From NCBI GenBank assembly GCA_905372205.1, contig CAJPOH010000035.1:1-7628 (forward strand): a stretch of DNA of 7,628 nucleotides, given 5' to 3'. The position numbers and the translations under genes are program-made. Within the stretch, counting starts at the first letter, position 1; each line of letters opens with the position of its first letter. This stretch comes from an uncultured Treponema sp. (lineage in GTDB: Bacteria; Spirochaetota; Spirochaetia; Treponematales; Treponemataceae). Positions 1 to 7,009 of the stretch are shown one piece after another. Under the pieces are notes generated by a model. That model was not told the origin of the DNA, searched no databases, and saw only the letters and a program-made list of their open reading frames with translations.

Positions 1-89
1 TTCATAACAACCTCAAGCAACACAGAGAAACAAAAGCACTCGTCCAAAACAAAAAGAGAAATTAGATTAAAAATCTTAAAGAAATAACA
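1..89. other. Region downstream of the operon, no gene or clear terminator
   Basis: The sequence is A-rich on the plus strand. Downstream of the last stop codon the minus strand offers only a 5-bp AT stem (AGATT 64-68 / AATCT 72-76) followed by a broken T-rich run, too weak to call a terminator. The operon may end or continue beyond the window. Confidence 0.4.
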
Positions 90-1052
90 CTACTTCACTA
101 TATGACAAGCACAAAAATGCCCTTTTTCAACTTCTCTATACTCAGGTTTTTCTGTCATACACTTATCAATACGTTTGCTACAATTCAAGTGAAAAGGACA
201 TCCTGATGGCAAATGGATAGGAGATGGAATTTCTCCTGTAAACGGTATTCTCCTAGTTCTTCTTTCAGGGTCTGGCTCTGGGATAGCTGCAATTAAAGCT
301 TGAGTGTAAGGATGTAAAGGATTTGAATATATAGCTTCGGATGAGGCAAGTTCCATAATATTTCCCAAATACATAACAGCAACACGGTCAGACATATGAC
401 GAACAACATTAAGACCATGAGATATAAATATAACTGTAAGGTTTCTTTCTTCTTGCATGTCAAGGAGAAGATTCAAAACTTGTGACTGAACAGAAACGTC
501 CAAAGCACTAACAGGTTCATCACAAACAATAATCTCTGGATCTAATGCCAAAGCACGAGCAATAGCAATACGTTGCCTTTGTCCTCCCGAAAATTCATGT
601 GGATATCTAAAATAGGCATCTTCTGGTAAACCTACATGCTTTAGAAGGTACATAGCCTTATCACGTCTTTCAGCAATAGAAAGGTGCGTCTGTATTATAA
701 GAGGCTCTTCGATTATGTAGCCTACATTCAACCTTGAATTCATGGAATCAGCTGGATCTTGAAAGATCATCTGCACATTACGTCTAACGTCACGCAAACT
801 CCACTCATGAAGGCGAGTAATATCACGCCCTTTATATTTCACACTTCCCGAAGTAGGCTTATAAAGACGCATAATCGCACGGCAAAGTGTACTTTTTCCA
901 CAGCCAGTTTCTCCTACAAGCCCCAACGTCTCCCCCTTATATACAGAAAGAGAAACACCATTCAAGGCATGAACTACAACCTTACTATATTTACCGTGAG
1001 TAAACTCTTGGACTAAATCTTTAACCTCAAAAATAACTTCCCCTACACTCAT
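90..1052 (-). CDS. Peptide ABC transporter ATP-binding protein, OppF/DppF-type
   Basis: This is the partner ATPase, corresponding to the second half of the fused YejF. The 320-residue product has Walker A GETGCGKST (47-55), Q-loop Gln98 in FQDP, signature FSGGQ (154-158), Walker B IIVCDE (174-179) with Glu179, D-loop SALD (182-185) and H-loop His212. The C-terminal extension has HPYTQALIAAIPEPDP (247-262) and Cys285, Cys291, Cys298 and Cys316, the likely 4Fe-4S ligands; Cys314 is an extra. FSGGQRQRIAIARAL and the last position fit OppF/DppF. Both nucleotide sites look intact, so the heterodimer should have two working ATP sites. It starts 21 bases after the preceding gene and is the last transporter gene; no other gene is visible before the window's left edge. 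Confidence 0.93.
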   Translation of the reverse strand: MSVGEVIFEVKDLVQEFTHGKYSKVVVHALNGVSLSVYKGETLGLVGETGCGKSTLCRAIMRLYKPTSGSVKYKGRDITRLHEWSLRDVRRNVQMIFQDPADSMNSRLNVGYIIEEPLIIQTHLSIAERRDKAMYLLKHVGLPEDAYFRYPHEFSGGQRQRIAIARALALDPEIIVCDEPVSALDVSVQSQVLNLLLDMQEERNLTVIFISHGLNVVRHMSDRVAVMYLGNIMELASSEAIYSNPLHPYTQALIAAIPEPDPERRTRRIPFTGEIPSPIHLPSGCPFHLNCSKRIDKCMTEKPEYREVEKGHFCACHIVK

Positions 1053-1057
1053 AATCA

Positions 1058-1063
1058 CTCCTC
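1058..1063 (-). promoter_or_regulatory. Shine-Dalgarno that sets the last ATPase start
   Basis: GAGGAG is followed by TGATT and ATG at 1052 on the minus strand, giving a five-base spacing. A GTG two codons earlier (1058) overlaps this site and could not use it, so ATG 1052 is chosen. Confidence 0.75.
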
Positions 1064-1073
1064 AAAGTTTACT

Positions 1074-2060
1074 TTACATATCACCCAATTCTCTAGCTCT
1101 AAAACATCTAATTCTATGGTTTGCTTCAATATCTTCAAGAATAGGTGAATTAGATCTGCAATAGTCTGTAGCATAAGAACATCTTTCTGCAAACCTACAG
1201 GTTGCAGGATAGGCACGTGGCGTTGGAACACTTCCTTTTATATAAGGGAGACGTGTCTTAGGTTTTGAATCTAATTTAGGCATAGAAGCAATAAGTCCAC
1301 GCGTATATGGATGTCTTGGATTTTTAAATATCGTAACAACATCAGCTGATTCCACAATCTGCCCTGCATACATAACGGCAACCCTATCACTAACTTCAGC
1401 AACAACTCCCATATCATGCGTTATATACATAACACTCATGTTATTCTTTTCTTGCAAGTTCTTGATCAGTGCAATGATTTGTGCTTGAACAGTCACATCA
1501 AGAGCTGTTGTAGGTTCATCTGCAATAAGCAATTTAGGTTGTCCTGCAAGAGCCATAGCAATCATAACGCGCTGTCTCATACCGCCAGAAAGCTGAAACG
1601 GGTAATTATTAAGTCTCATCTCAGGAGACGGCATCTCGACATCTCTTAGATACTTCAGCACATAGCTGTCAAGCTTTGCATCTGGAATATCTTTACGATG
1701 GAGCTTTAAAACTTCTCCAATCTGATGTTTTATCAAATGCACTGGGTTTAAGGCTGTCATAGGTTCCTGAAATATCATAGCTATGGAAGAACCACGTATA
1801 CGGTACATATCATCAATAGGCAAAGACATTATATCTTGCCCATCAAAAGTAATCTTTCCACTCGTTACTTTGCCTGCAGGATGAGGAAGCAACCTCATTA
1901 TAGAAGATGCTGTAACACTTTTTCCACACCCTGACTCTCCAACTAAAGACAATGTCTCTCCTCGTCCAATGTGTATAGACACCTTATCAAGCACTTCCAC
2001 AGTGCCAGCATCTGTAGAAAAAGAAACAGACAAGTCTTCAATTTTAAGAAGGTCTTCCAT
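1074..2060 (-). CDS. Peptide ABC transporter ATP-binding protein, OppD/DppD-type
   Basis: This is one of two cytoplasmic ATPases that drive the importer, and corresponds to the first half of the fused YejF. All nucleotide-site motifs are present in the 328-residue product: Walker A GESGCGKS (41-48), Q-loop Gln98 in FQEP, signature LSGGM (157-161), Walker B LLIADE (177-182) with catalytic Glu182, and H-loop His215. The Opp/Dpp C-terminal extension follows ([15 protein letters not shown] at 247-261, [13 protein letters not shown] at 276-288). It has Cys288, Cys294, Cys301 and Cys319, the pattern that binds a 4Fe-4S cluster in characterised dipeptide-transporter ATPases. ATG 2060 follows TTGGAG by five bases. 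It lies 94 bases after the lipoprotein gene, past the hairpin. OppD-type rather than OppF-type is inferred from gene order and the LSGGM signature, so I give no symbol. Confidence 0.93.
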   Translation of the reverse strand: MEDLLKIEDLSVSFSTDAGTVEVLDKVSIHIGRGETLSLVGESGCGKSVTASSIMRLLPHPAGKVTSGKITFDGQDIMSLPIDDMYRIRGSSIAMIFQEPMTALNPVHLIKHQIGEVLKLHRKDIPDAKLDSYVLKYLRDVEMPSPEMRLNNYPFQLSGGMRQRVMIAMALAGQPKLLIADEPTTALDVTVQAQIIALIKNLQEKNNMSVMYITHDMGVVAEVSDRVAVMYAGQIVESADVVTIFKNPRHPYTRGLIASMPKLDSKPKTRLPYIKGSVPTPRAYPATCRFAERCSYATDYCRSNSPILEDIEANHRIRCFRARELGDM

Positions 2061-2094
2061 ATAAACTCCAAGTAGCCAATTCGCTTAATTACAC

Positions 2095-2130
2095 TGGGTG
2101 GTTTTTAAATATAAAGTAAAAAACCACCCA
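2095..2130 (-). promoter_or_regulatory. Intercistronic 12-bp hairpin between lipoprotein and ATPase genes
   Basis: The arms TGGGTGGTTTTT (2095-2106) and AAAAACCACCCA (2119-2130) pair perfectly around a 12-base AT loop. In the operon's mRNA the stem begins about 25 bases after the lipoprotein stop codon. No U-run follows it on the minus strand, so it is not a standard intrinsic terminator. It more likely stabilises the 3' end of the lipoprotein message or acts as a processing or partial termination point, which would keep the binding protein more abundant than the ATPases. Confidence 0.65.
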
Positions 2131-2154
2131 CTATTTATTTATAAATTCACAAAC

Positions 2155-4110
2155 CTAATCCTGAGCATACCTCTTGCTAAGACGCCAAGTTCTAGGTTCA
2201 AAAGTCCTGTTCGAAGCCATAGCTTCTTCAACTTCCTTCTTTATATCTTCATCAATCCAGAAATAACCCCAGAAAGGATTAAGAAGGTCTGTGCTGTCAG
2301 TATATTTCAAATTCCCATGTGATGGAAATCTCACCCATTTCCACATACCAGACCTTGCAAAGTCTAAGTAATAATCAGGAATAATCAATGCCTCTTTATC
2401 CACCAACCTTTGAATTGCTTTGCAGTTTTCTGACAACTCGGCCAAATCTGAAGATGTTCTTTCAATCTCTATGAGTTTATCCATTTCTTCACTTTTATAA
2501 CCATAAAAGTTGTTAGAAGGAATAGTATCTGCATTTTTGCTAGAAAATGACTGCCAATATGTAGGATAATAATAAGTTGTCATACCCCCAAACCATGCCT
2601 GATGTTTTCTATTAAGAACAGCATTAAACATACCTTGTTGCATCATTTTAAGTTGCAAATCTACACCTGCTTTTTTTGCTTGTTCTTTCAAAACTGTTAA
2701 ACGCTCTGTGTGATGTTGAGCTGAATACAAAAGCTCAAAAGAAGCTCTTTGCCCATCTTTATTCACTCTAATTCCATCATTTCCTACAGTATCATAACCT
2801 GCTTCTGCCAAAAGCTCTGCTGCTTTCTTTGGATCAAAATCAGGTTTTGTAATGGTATGATCATCAAAATCATAACCACCCCAAACATGCCCCATTCCTA
2901 TGTTCTGATATCTTTTATATTCTCCATAAAGAGCATTGTCGATCATACCCTTCATATCAATTGCATAATACAATGCACGGCGAACTCTAACATCGTTTAC
3001 AAAAGGAGCCTGCACGTTAAACTGAATACCAGAAAATCCCTGCATTGGCACCATATTAAACACCCAACGATCTATGTATCCGTTAGTAACTTTGTCATTA
3101 TCTGCAGAATCTTTCCATTCTTGTGGGATATTCAAGGCATATTGATAAAGCTCTCCCTTATAAAAATATTCCTTCATAATATCCAAACCACCTGTTATAA
3201 CCTTGTATTCAATCTTGTCAAAGTTAGCCATGCCATTACCCAACACCTTGTGTCCCCACCAATCAGGCACTTTCTTAAACACGATAAGTTCACCTGTTAT
3301 GTTCTCATCTTCAGCCATAACATAAGGACCTATCGTAGGCATGTACTTATAGTTATATTCTTTATACCAGTCTTTTTCTATCCCATTTGGAAAAAAATGC
3401 TTTGGCATTGGAGCCATATTGAGTTGCAAAAGCAAGGTTGACTTAGGATTTATCTTATCCTCCAAATCGCTTACCTTAATACAGTATGTGTTAATTTTTT
3501 CTACTTGCTTCTTTTCCCAATAATCACTCATAAAAAAGTCTTCGGTATCTGGATCCATCATAGCTTCCCTATAAAACACATAGTCATCAGCTGTACAAGG
3601 ATGACCGTCAGACCATTTCATGTCTTCTCTAAGTTTAAAGTAGATAGACTTCCCATCGTTAGAGAAAGCCCAGTGAGTTGCTGCAAAAGAATAAAACTCT
3701 CTCGTTTCGTCAGATATGCTAACAAGTGCAGGGTTAGGAGCCATCAATTCTCTTGTTCCAACGTTAGATTCCGGACCGAACGACCTAAATGTCGTTGGAT
3801 ATTCAAAAAGGCTTGATTTCCACACTCCACCTTTCTTGCATAATGAAGACCCTAAATCAGGACAATTTGCATACAACCATTGCACTTCTTCTTCAACACC
3901 TTCAACCTTTAACCCCTCATCAAAAAGCGTGGGAGAAGCAAAGTTTCGAGATTCCACCCCTTCCGCTTCCTCCATGGTTACTTTTTCATACCTTTCCAAA
4001 GCAGACATCGAAGATAAATCGGCATTTGCTACCCCCTCACCCTCTTTAGAACAGCTAAAAAACAATCCAACGACAGCACACAAAACCAAAAACTTAATTA
4101 AGTTTTTCAC
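2155..4110 (-). CDS. yejA: Peptide-binding lipoprotein of an ABC importer, YejA/OppA-like (SBP family 5)
   Basis: This extracytoplasmic receptor captures peptides and delivers them to the permease pair. From GTG 4110 the product has 651 residues. Residues 1-19 form a signal peptide (MKNLIKFLVLCAVVGLFFS) ending at Cys20, the presumed lipid-anchored residue; FFS before Cys is a relaxed lipobox like those of spirochaetes. About 70 acidic, linker-like residues follow before the binding fold begins near KKGG (92-95). Family signs include LREDMKWSDGHPCTADDYVF (160-179), RVRRALYYAID (375-385), the YejA-like LYGEYKRYQ at about 394-402, and a C-terminal segment resembling YejA around YWQSFSS and NNFYGY (518-538). 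It sits third in the operon, 35 bases after the YejE gene, and a hairpin follows its stop. Peptide binding is well supported by family and context; which peptides is unknown. Confidence 0.88.
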   Translation of the reverse strand: MKNLIKFLVLCAVVGLFFSCSKEGEGVANADLSSMSALERYEKVTMEEAEGVESRNFASPTLFDEGLKVEGVEEEVQWLYANCPDLGSSLCKKGGVWKSSLFEYPTTFRSFGPESNVGTRELMAPNPALVSISDETREFYSFAATHWAFSNDGKSIYFKLREDMKWSDGHPCTADDYVFYREAMMDPDTEDFFMSDYWEKKQVEKINTYCIKVSDLEDKINPKSTLLLQLNMAPMPKHFFPNGIEKDWYKEYNYKYMPTIGPYVMAEDENITGELIVFKKVPDWWGHKVLGNGMANFDKIEYKVITGGLDIMKEYFYKGELYQYALNIPQEWKDSADNDKVTNGYIDRWVFNMVPMQGFSGIQFNVQAPFVNDVRVRRALYYAIDMKGMIDNALYGEYKRYQNIGMGHVWGGYDFDDHTITKPDFDPKKAAELLAEAGYDTVGNDGIRVNKDGQRASFELLYSAQHHTERLTVLKEQAKKAGVDLQLKMMQQGMFNAVLNRKHQAWFGGMTTYYYPTYWQSFSSKNADTIPSNNFYGYKSEEMDKLIEIERTSSDLAELSENCKAIQRLVDKEALIIPDYYLDFARSGMWKWVRFPSHGNLKYTDSTDLLNPFWGYFWIDEDIKKEVEEAMASNRTFEPRTWRLSKRYAQD

Positions 4111-4116
4111 TAAGAA

Positions 4117-4125
4117 CCCCCTTTT
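4117..4125 (-). promoter_or_regulatory. Shine-Dalgarno that sets the lipoprotein start at GTG 4110
   Basis: On the minus strand AAAAGGGGG is followed by TTCTTA and GTG (4110-4108). The spacing of six bases is ideal. The longest open frame would begin at TTG 4140, which would place this site inside the coding region and put ten extra residues before a standard lipoprotein signal. GTG 4110 is therefore preferred. Confidence 0.8.
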
Positions 4126-4145
4126 ATAGTTCAAAATCAAAAAAG

Positions 4146-5786
4146 TTATCTATACACAGTAAAGCGACGTGGATCAAAGGCATCGCGTAAACCTTCACCT
4201 ATAAACGTAATCATAACTAGAATACACACCATTGCCACAGTTATTGATGACAATATCCAAGGGGCATTCTTAAATGTCGCAATACCAACATTCAAAAGCT
4301 CTCCCCAGCTAGGTGTTGGAGGCCTCAGTCCATAGCCCAAAAAGTCTAGTGATGTAAGACTCGAAATTCCACCTGATATAGCAAAAGGCAAAGATGTCAA
4401 AATAATAACGATTATATTAGGAATAACATGCACGGAAACAATTCTCCATGTGCTAGCCCCCATTGAACGAGCTGCCAAAATATAATCTCTTTCTCTCTCT
4501 CTATATGTCATAGCACGTGCAGTCCAAGTTTTTCCCGTCCAGCCAAAAAGGACAAATATAGCTAAGAAAATTGCAAACGAAGGAGCAAAAATAGCAGAGA
4601 GAATCATAACCATGTAAAGGAAAGGTATTTGTTCCCATATCTCTATAAAACGCTGTAAAACGGTATCAAATGTTCCGCCATAATACCCCATCAAAACACC
4701 AATCACTATACCTATAAAGAAAGTAATAAACACATACAAAAGTGAAAAAAGAATAGCAATTCTATAGCCATACACAAGACGAGCAAGAACATCACGCCCA
4801 ATCCTATCAGTACCTAAAACATGACCTGTTTTAAATGAAGGTGGAAGTGGATGCATTATATGTCCCTTATTATTGCTAGCATATCTCACCCACGTGTACT
4901 TACCATTAGGTTGTTTAAAAGAATTATTTTGACTTCCTATCTTAAACCACGTATAGTCATCATGGTTTGTAGAACGTGTTCTAGTAGTTTTATCCCAGGC
5001 AAAACCTATGTACTGTTTAGAGCTATCAGGAGAATCAGAAAGTTTTGTGTTAGCGTCCTTCTTGTCAGTGGAACAATACTTTATCCATACATATTTCTCG
5101 CTTTCTCCTTGCTTTACAGCATCTGACTCATTTGTATCAAACCAACGATAAATGAGACGATCTGCATAAGGCTCCTCACTTTCCTGATCTGTAGCAACAC
5201 CCAAGCAAGGAGTACCCGAAAAAGACAAAGAAAGAGGTGCTTCCGCACTATCAATTTCAAAAGCATCAAAAGGTATTAAAGGAAGCAACATCCAACCTCT
5301 TTTTTTCTCACGTAGTTCTTTTTTAAATTCCCTGTAGTTGATTTCAGAATGATCATTATCTGCAAAATTAAAGTCTTTATTATAATTCATCCTCCCATAC
5401 ACAGGAAAATAAAGAGCTCCGTCTGCCCACATAATAAGAGGTCTTTTATTTATCAAAAGTTCAGCAAAAAGAGCAATAACAAGGGTTGCAATCATAACAA
5501 CAAAAGACACATAAGCTCTTTTAATTTGCTTAAAACGCATAATACGTTTTTTTGTAAGAGGATCTATAGAAAACTTTTCACGTATAAAACTCCAAACAAG
5601 AGCAAAACTACCTTTTTTGCCACTATGTTTCTTCTCGTTTTCAGACTTATCACTAGTAGCACTTACCTCTTTTGTCTTATCAACAGCCAAATCACCTAGA
5701 CGCTCGTCACCCTTAACAAGATTTCCATCTTCCTTCTTAGCACCTAAATCTTTTTCCTTCTTGACCTTATCTTTTTTAACACTCAT
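4146..5786 (-). CDS. yejE: Peptide ABC transporter permease, YejE-like, with long N-terminal tail and extracytoplasmic insertion
   Basis: This is the second channel subunit, partner of the YejB-like protein. At 546 residues it is about 200 longer than typical YejE. Residues 1-60 are a Lys/Glu/Asp-rich hydrophilic tail, presumably cytoplasmic. The first membrane segment is near 91-112, followed by a YejE-type external segment (NKRPLIMWADGALYFPVYG). About 180-311 is an insertion with repeated Tyr-x-Trp units and no counterpart in the E. coli protein as I know it. The conserved core resumes at GHVLGTDRIGRDVLARLVYG (321-340), with membrane segments near 341-368, 386-415, 455-475 and 510-531. The EAA loop is at about 435-457 (YILAARSMGAS to VIPN), then LTSLDFLGYGL and FIGEGLRDAFDP. 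ATG 5786 follows AGGAG by 11 bases. The family call is secure; the insertion's role is unknown. Confidence 0.92.
   Translation of the reverse strand: MSVKKDKVKKEKDLGAKKEDGNLVKGDERLGDLAVDKTKEVSATSDKSENEKKHSGKKGSFALVWSFIREKFSIDPLTKKRIMRFKQIKRAYVSFVVMIATLVIALFAELLINKRPLIMWADGALYFPVYGRMNYNKDFNFADNDHSEINYREFKKELREKKRGWMLLPLIPFDAFEIDSAEAPLSLSFSGTPCLGVATDQESEEPYADRLIYRWFDTNESDAVKQGESEKYVWIKYCSTDKKDANTKLSDSPDSSKQYIGFAWDKTTRTRSTNHDDYTWFKIGSQNNSFKQPNGKYTWVRYASNNKGHIMHPLPPSFKTGHVLGTDRIGRDVLARLVYGYRIAILFSLLYVFITFFIGIVIGVLMGYYGGTFDTVLQRFIEIWEQIPFLYMVMILSAIFAPSFAIFLAIFVLFGWTGKTWTARAMTYRERERDYILAARSMGASTWRIVSVHVIPNIIVIILTSLPFAISGGISSLTSLDFLGYGLRPPTPSWGELLNVGIATFKNAPWILSSITVAMVCILVMITFIGEGLRDAFDPRRFTVYR
4875..5150 (-). 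repeat. Imperfect 19-residue Tyr-x-Trp repeats encoded inside the YejE-like permease
   Basis: Within the insertion, similar units start at residues 213 (YRWFDTNES), 232 (YVWIKYCST), 278 (YTWFKIGSQ) and 297 (YTWVRYASN), with a degenerate one at 259 (YIGFAWDKT). Steps 213-232, 259-278 and 278-297 are each exactly 19 residues. The codons have diverged, so the repeat shows at protein level rather than as DNA identity. Alternating aromatic and charged residues suggest beta-strands in a small extracytoplasmic domain; that is inference. Confidence 0.6.
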
Positions 5787-5800
5787 ATTCTTTTTTACTC

Positions 5801-6814
5801 CTATCTACCAAGCTTAATTCTAGGATCTACAAGCGACAGTATAAAATCACTCAAGATATTGCCAATTAAAGTTACAGTAGCAGTCATTGCCAAAGTTCCC
5901 AAGACAACAGGATAATCTCTTTCCTCTATCGCACGAAACCCTAGCAATCCCATGCCTTGAATGTTAAAGATCTTTTCTATAAGGAAAGCACCAGAAAAAA
6001 ACACACTAATTACGTTACCTAAGCCCGCAGCAATCGGAATCATACTATTCCTAAAAGCATGCCTCCACATAGCATCTTTGAATGTACGACCTTTTGCTAC
6101 AGCTGTTTTAATGTAATCAGATGCCATGTTTTCCATTAAGTTATTTTTCATAACGATGGTAAGACCCGCAAAACTTGCCAAAACATAAGCAATCATAGGT
6201 AAGAACATGTGTTTAACATTGTCCCATATTTTTTGGAAGAAATTGAAAGATTCATATCCACGAGAATACATGTCCCCTGACGGAAACCATCCAAGCCTAA
6301 AAGAAAAAAACGAAAGAAGAATAATAGCTACAACAAAGCTAGGAAGAGCATAACCTATGAATATTAATATAGAAGTGACGTTATCATACGTTTGTCTATG
6401 TTTTAGAGCCTTACGCACTCCCATAGGGATACAAATCGAATATGTAAGAATAAGAGAAATAATACCGAAACGCAAAGAAATTGGAAATCGTGAAACAATC
6501 ATGCCTAAAACAGGATCATTATACTTTGTTGAACGTCCAAAATCACCTCGTACTAATTTTCCAAGCCATATTAGGTAGCTTTTCCACACTGGCTGGTCAA
6601 AACCATAATAGGCATTTAGCTCAGCAATCTTTTCTTTGCTAAGTGGTTGCGTATTTTGCACAGAATTCTTACCACCTTGTGCAAGCATTCTGTTCATTAT
6701 AGCCTGCTCAACAGGACCACCCGGTACAAACCTAGTGATCACAAAAACCACTATAGTAATCCCTATAAATGTAGGAACAATAAGCAATAAACGTCTAACA
6801 AAATAGTTTCCCAT
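5801..6814 (-). CDS. yejB: Peptide ABC transporter permease, YejB-like
   Basis: This is one of two inner-membrane subunits that form the channel of a peptide importer of the Opp/Dpp family. The 337-residue product has the usual length. It opens with MGNYFVRRLLLIVPTFIGI, then PGGPVEQ at 31-37, a hallmark of YejB. Six membrane segments are predicted near residues 9-30, 113-132, 146-168, 203-222, 259-280 and 303-326, with a large loop after the first. The EAA loop that docks the ATPase is at about 232-260 (SDYIKTAVAKGRTFKDAMW, then FRNSMIP). The C-terminus DPRIKLGR fits the family. It is the first transporter gene, and its stop codon TAG overlaps the AGGAG ribosome site of the next gene, which suggests translational coupling. 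In E. coli YejABEF takes up peptides and the peptide antibiotic microcin C; the substrate here cannot be read from sequence. Confidence 0.93.
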   Translation of the reverse strand: MGNYFVRRLLLIVPTFIGITIVVFVITRFVPGGPVEQAIMNRMLAQGGKNSVQNTQPLSKEKIAELNAYYGFDQPVWKSYLIWLGKLVRGDFGRSTKYNDPVLGMIVSRFPISLRFGIISLILTYSICIPMGVRKALKHRQTYDNVTSILIFIGYALPSFVVAIILLSFFSFRLGWFPSGDMYSRGYESFNFFQKIWDNVKHMFLPMIAYVLASFAGLTIVMKNNLMENMASDYIKTAVAKGRTFKDAMWRHAFRNSMIPIAAGLGNVISVFFSGAFLIEKIFNIQGMGLLGFRAIEERDYPVVLGTLAMTATVTLIGNILSDFILSLVDPRIKLGR

Positions 6815-6861
6815 TCCACTCTCTCCATACACCTAGAACACATCAAACAAAATTCCTTCAT
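6763..6861 (-). CDS. Possible 32-residue leader peptide overlapping the start of the first permease gene
   Basis: The frame opens with ATG at 6861, six bases after GGGAGG, and ends with TAG at 6763-6765, about 50 bases inside the downstream permease gene in a different frame. The predicted peptide starts MKEFCLMCSRCMERVEW and ends with a Leu-rich stretch; it has four Cys and matches nothing I know. Its placement would let ribosomes translating it pass through the permease start at 6814, which could couple or damp permease translation. No attenuator hairpin is visible, and the ORF is short enough to be chance. Only the strong ribosome site makes it worth listing. Confidence 0.25.
   Translation of the reverse strand: MKEFCLMCSRCMERVEWETILLDVYCLLFLHL
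6821..6826 (-). promoter_or_regulatory. Shine-Dalgarno that sets the YejB-like permease start
   Basis: GGAGAG lies six bases before ATG 6814 on the minus strand. An in-frame GTG six codons upstream (6832) has no ribosome site in front of it and directly follows a TAG, so ATG 6814 is the better start. Confidence 0.7.
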
Positions 6862-7009
6862 CTCTCACCTCCCAAGACTACCATACAACAATAAAAAAGT
6901 CTAGTATTTAAAGAAGTGTTGATTAAAGCTAGGATAATTTTCTGCTATATATATGGAAGAAACATCTCCATAATTTGCACATTGCACTTGTATACGGCAA
7001 GGCTACTCC
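6862..7009 (-). other. Leader region between the HExxH gene and the transporter operon
   Basis: This noncoding stretch should hold the operon promoter, if the operon has its own. I found no pair of -35 and -10 boxes with good match and spacing, and no GC-rich hairpin with a T-tract to terminate the upstream gene. Visible structure is slight: a 6-bp inverted repeat (TATGGA 6952-6957 / TCCATA 6967-6972) and a 7-base tandem direct repeat (TTGCAC at 6975-6980 and 6982-6987 on the plus strand). Read-through from the upstream gene therefore cannot be excluded. Confidence 0.35.
6868..6873 (-). promoter_or_regulatory. Near-consensus Shine-Dalgarno of a short leader ORF
   Basis: On the minus strand GGGAGG is followed by TGAGAG and then ATG at 6861. 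The run GGGAGGTGA matches the anti-Shine-Dalgarno complement at all but one position and is stronger than any ribosome site of the five transporter genes. It serves no long frame: the ATG opens a 32-codon ORF that overlaps the first permease gene. Confidence 0.5.

Noticed and set aside
64..76. Possible terminator after the last ATPase gene
   Set aside because: The stem has only five AT-rich pairs and the following T-run is broken, so it is not distinguishable from background.
2095..2130. Hairpin as a standard intrinsic terminator for the lipoprotein gene
   Set aside because: On the transcribed minus strand the stem is followed by GTGTAATTAAG rather than a T-run, and the ATPase genes downstream clearly belong to the same system.
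2749..3441. Plus-strand open frame of 230 codons opposite the lipoprotein gene
   Set aside because: It lies wholly antisense to a well-supported gene, its product is rich in Ile, Ser, His and Cys with no recognisable domain, and I saw no good ribosome site; it is a shadow of the real frame.
3716..4129. Plus-strand open frame of 137 codons opposite the lipoprotein N-terminus
   Set aside because: It is antisense to the binding-protein gene, low in complexity, and has no recognisable domain.
6929..7000. Possible 23-codon ORF starting TTG 7000 after TAAGGAG at the stop of the HExxH gene
   Set aside because: It is very short with a weak start codon and an unremarkable peptide; the GGAG spacing alone is likely by chance.
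6862..7009. Sigma-70 promoter candidates (for example TATATA or AAATTAT boxes)
   Set aside because: Several -10-like boxes occur in this AT-rich stretch, but none has a matching -35 at 16-18 bases, so no specific promoter is called.
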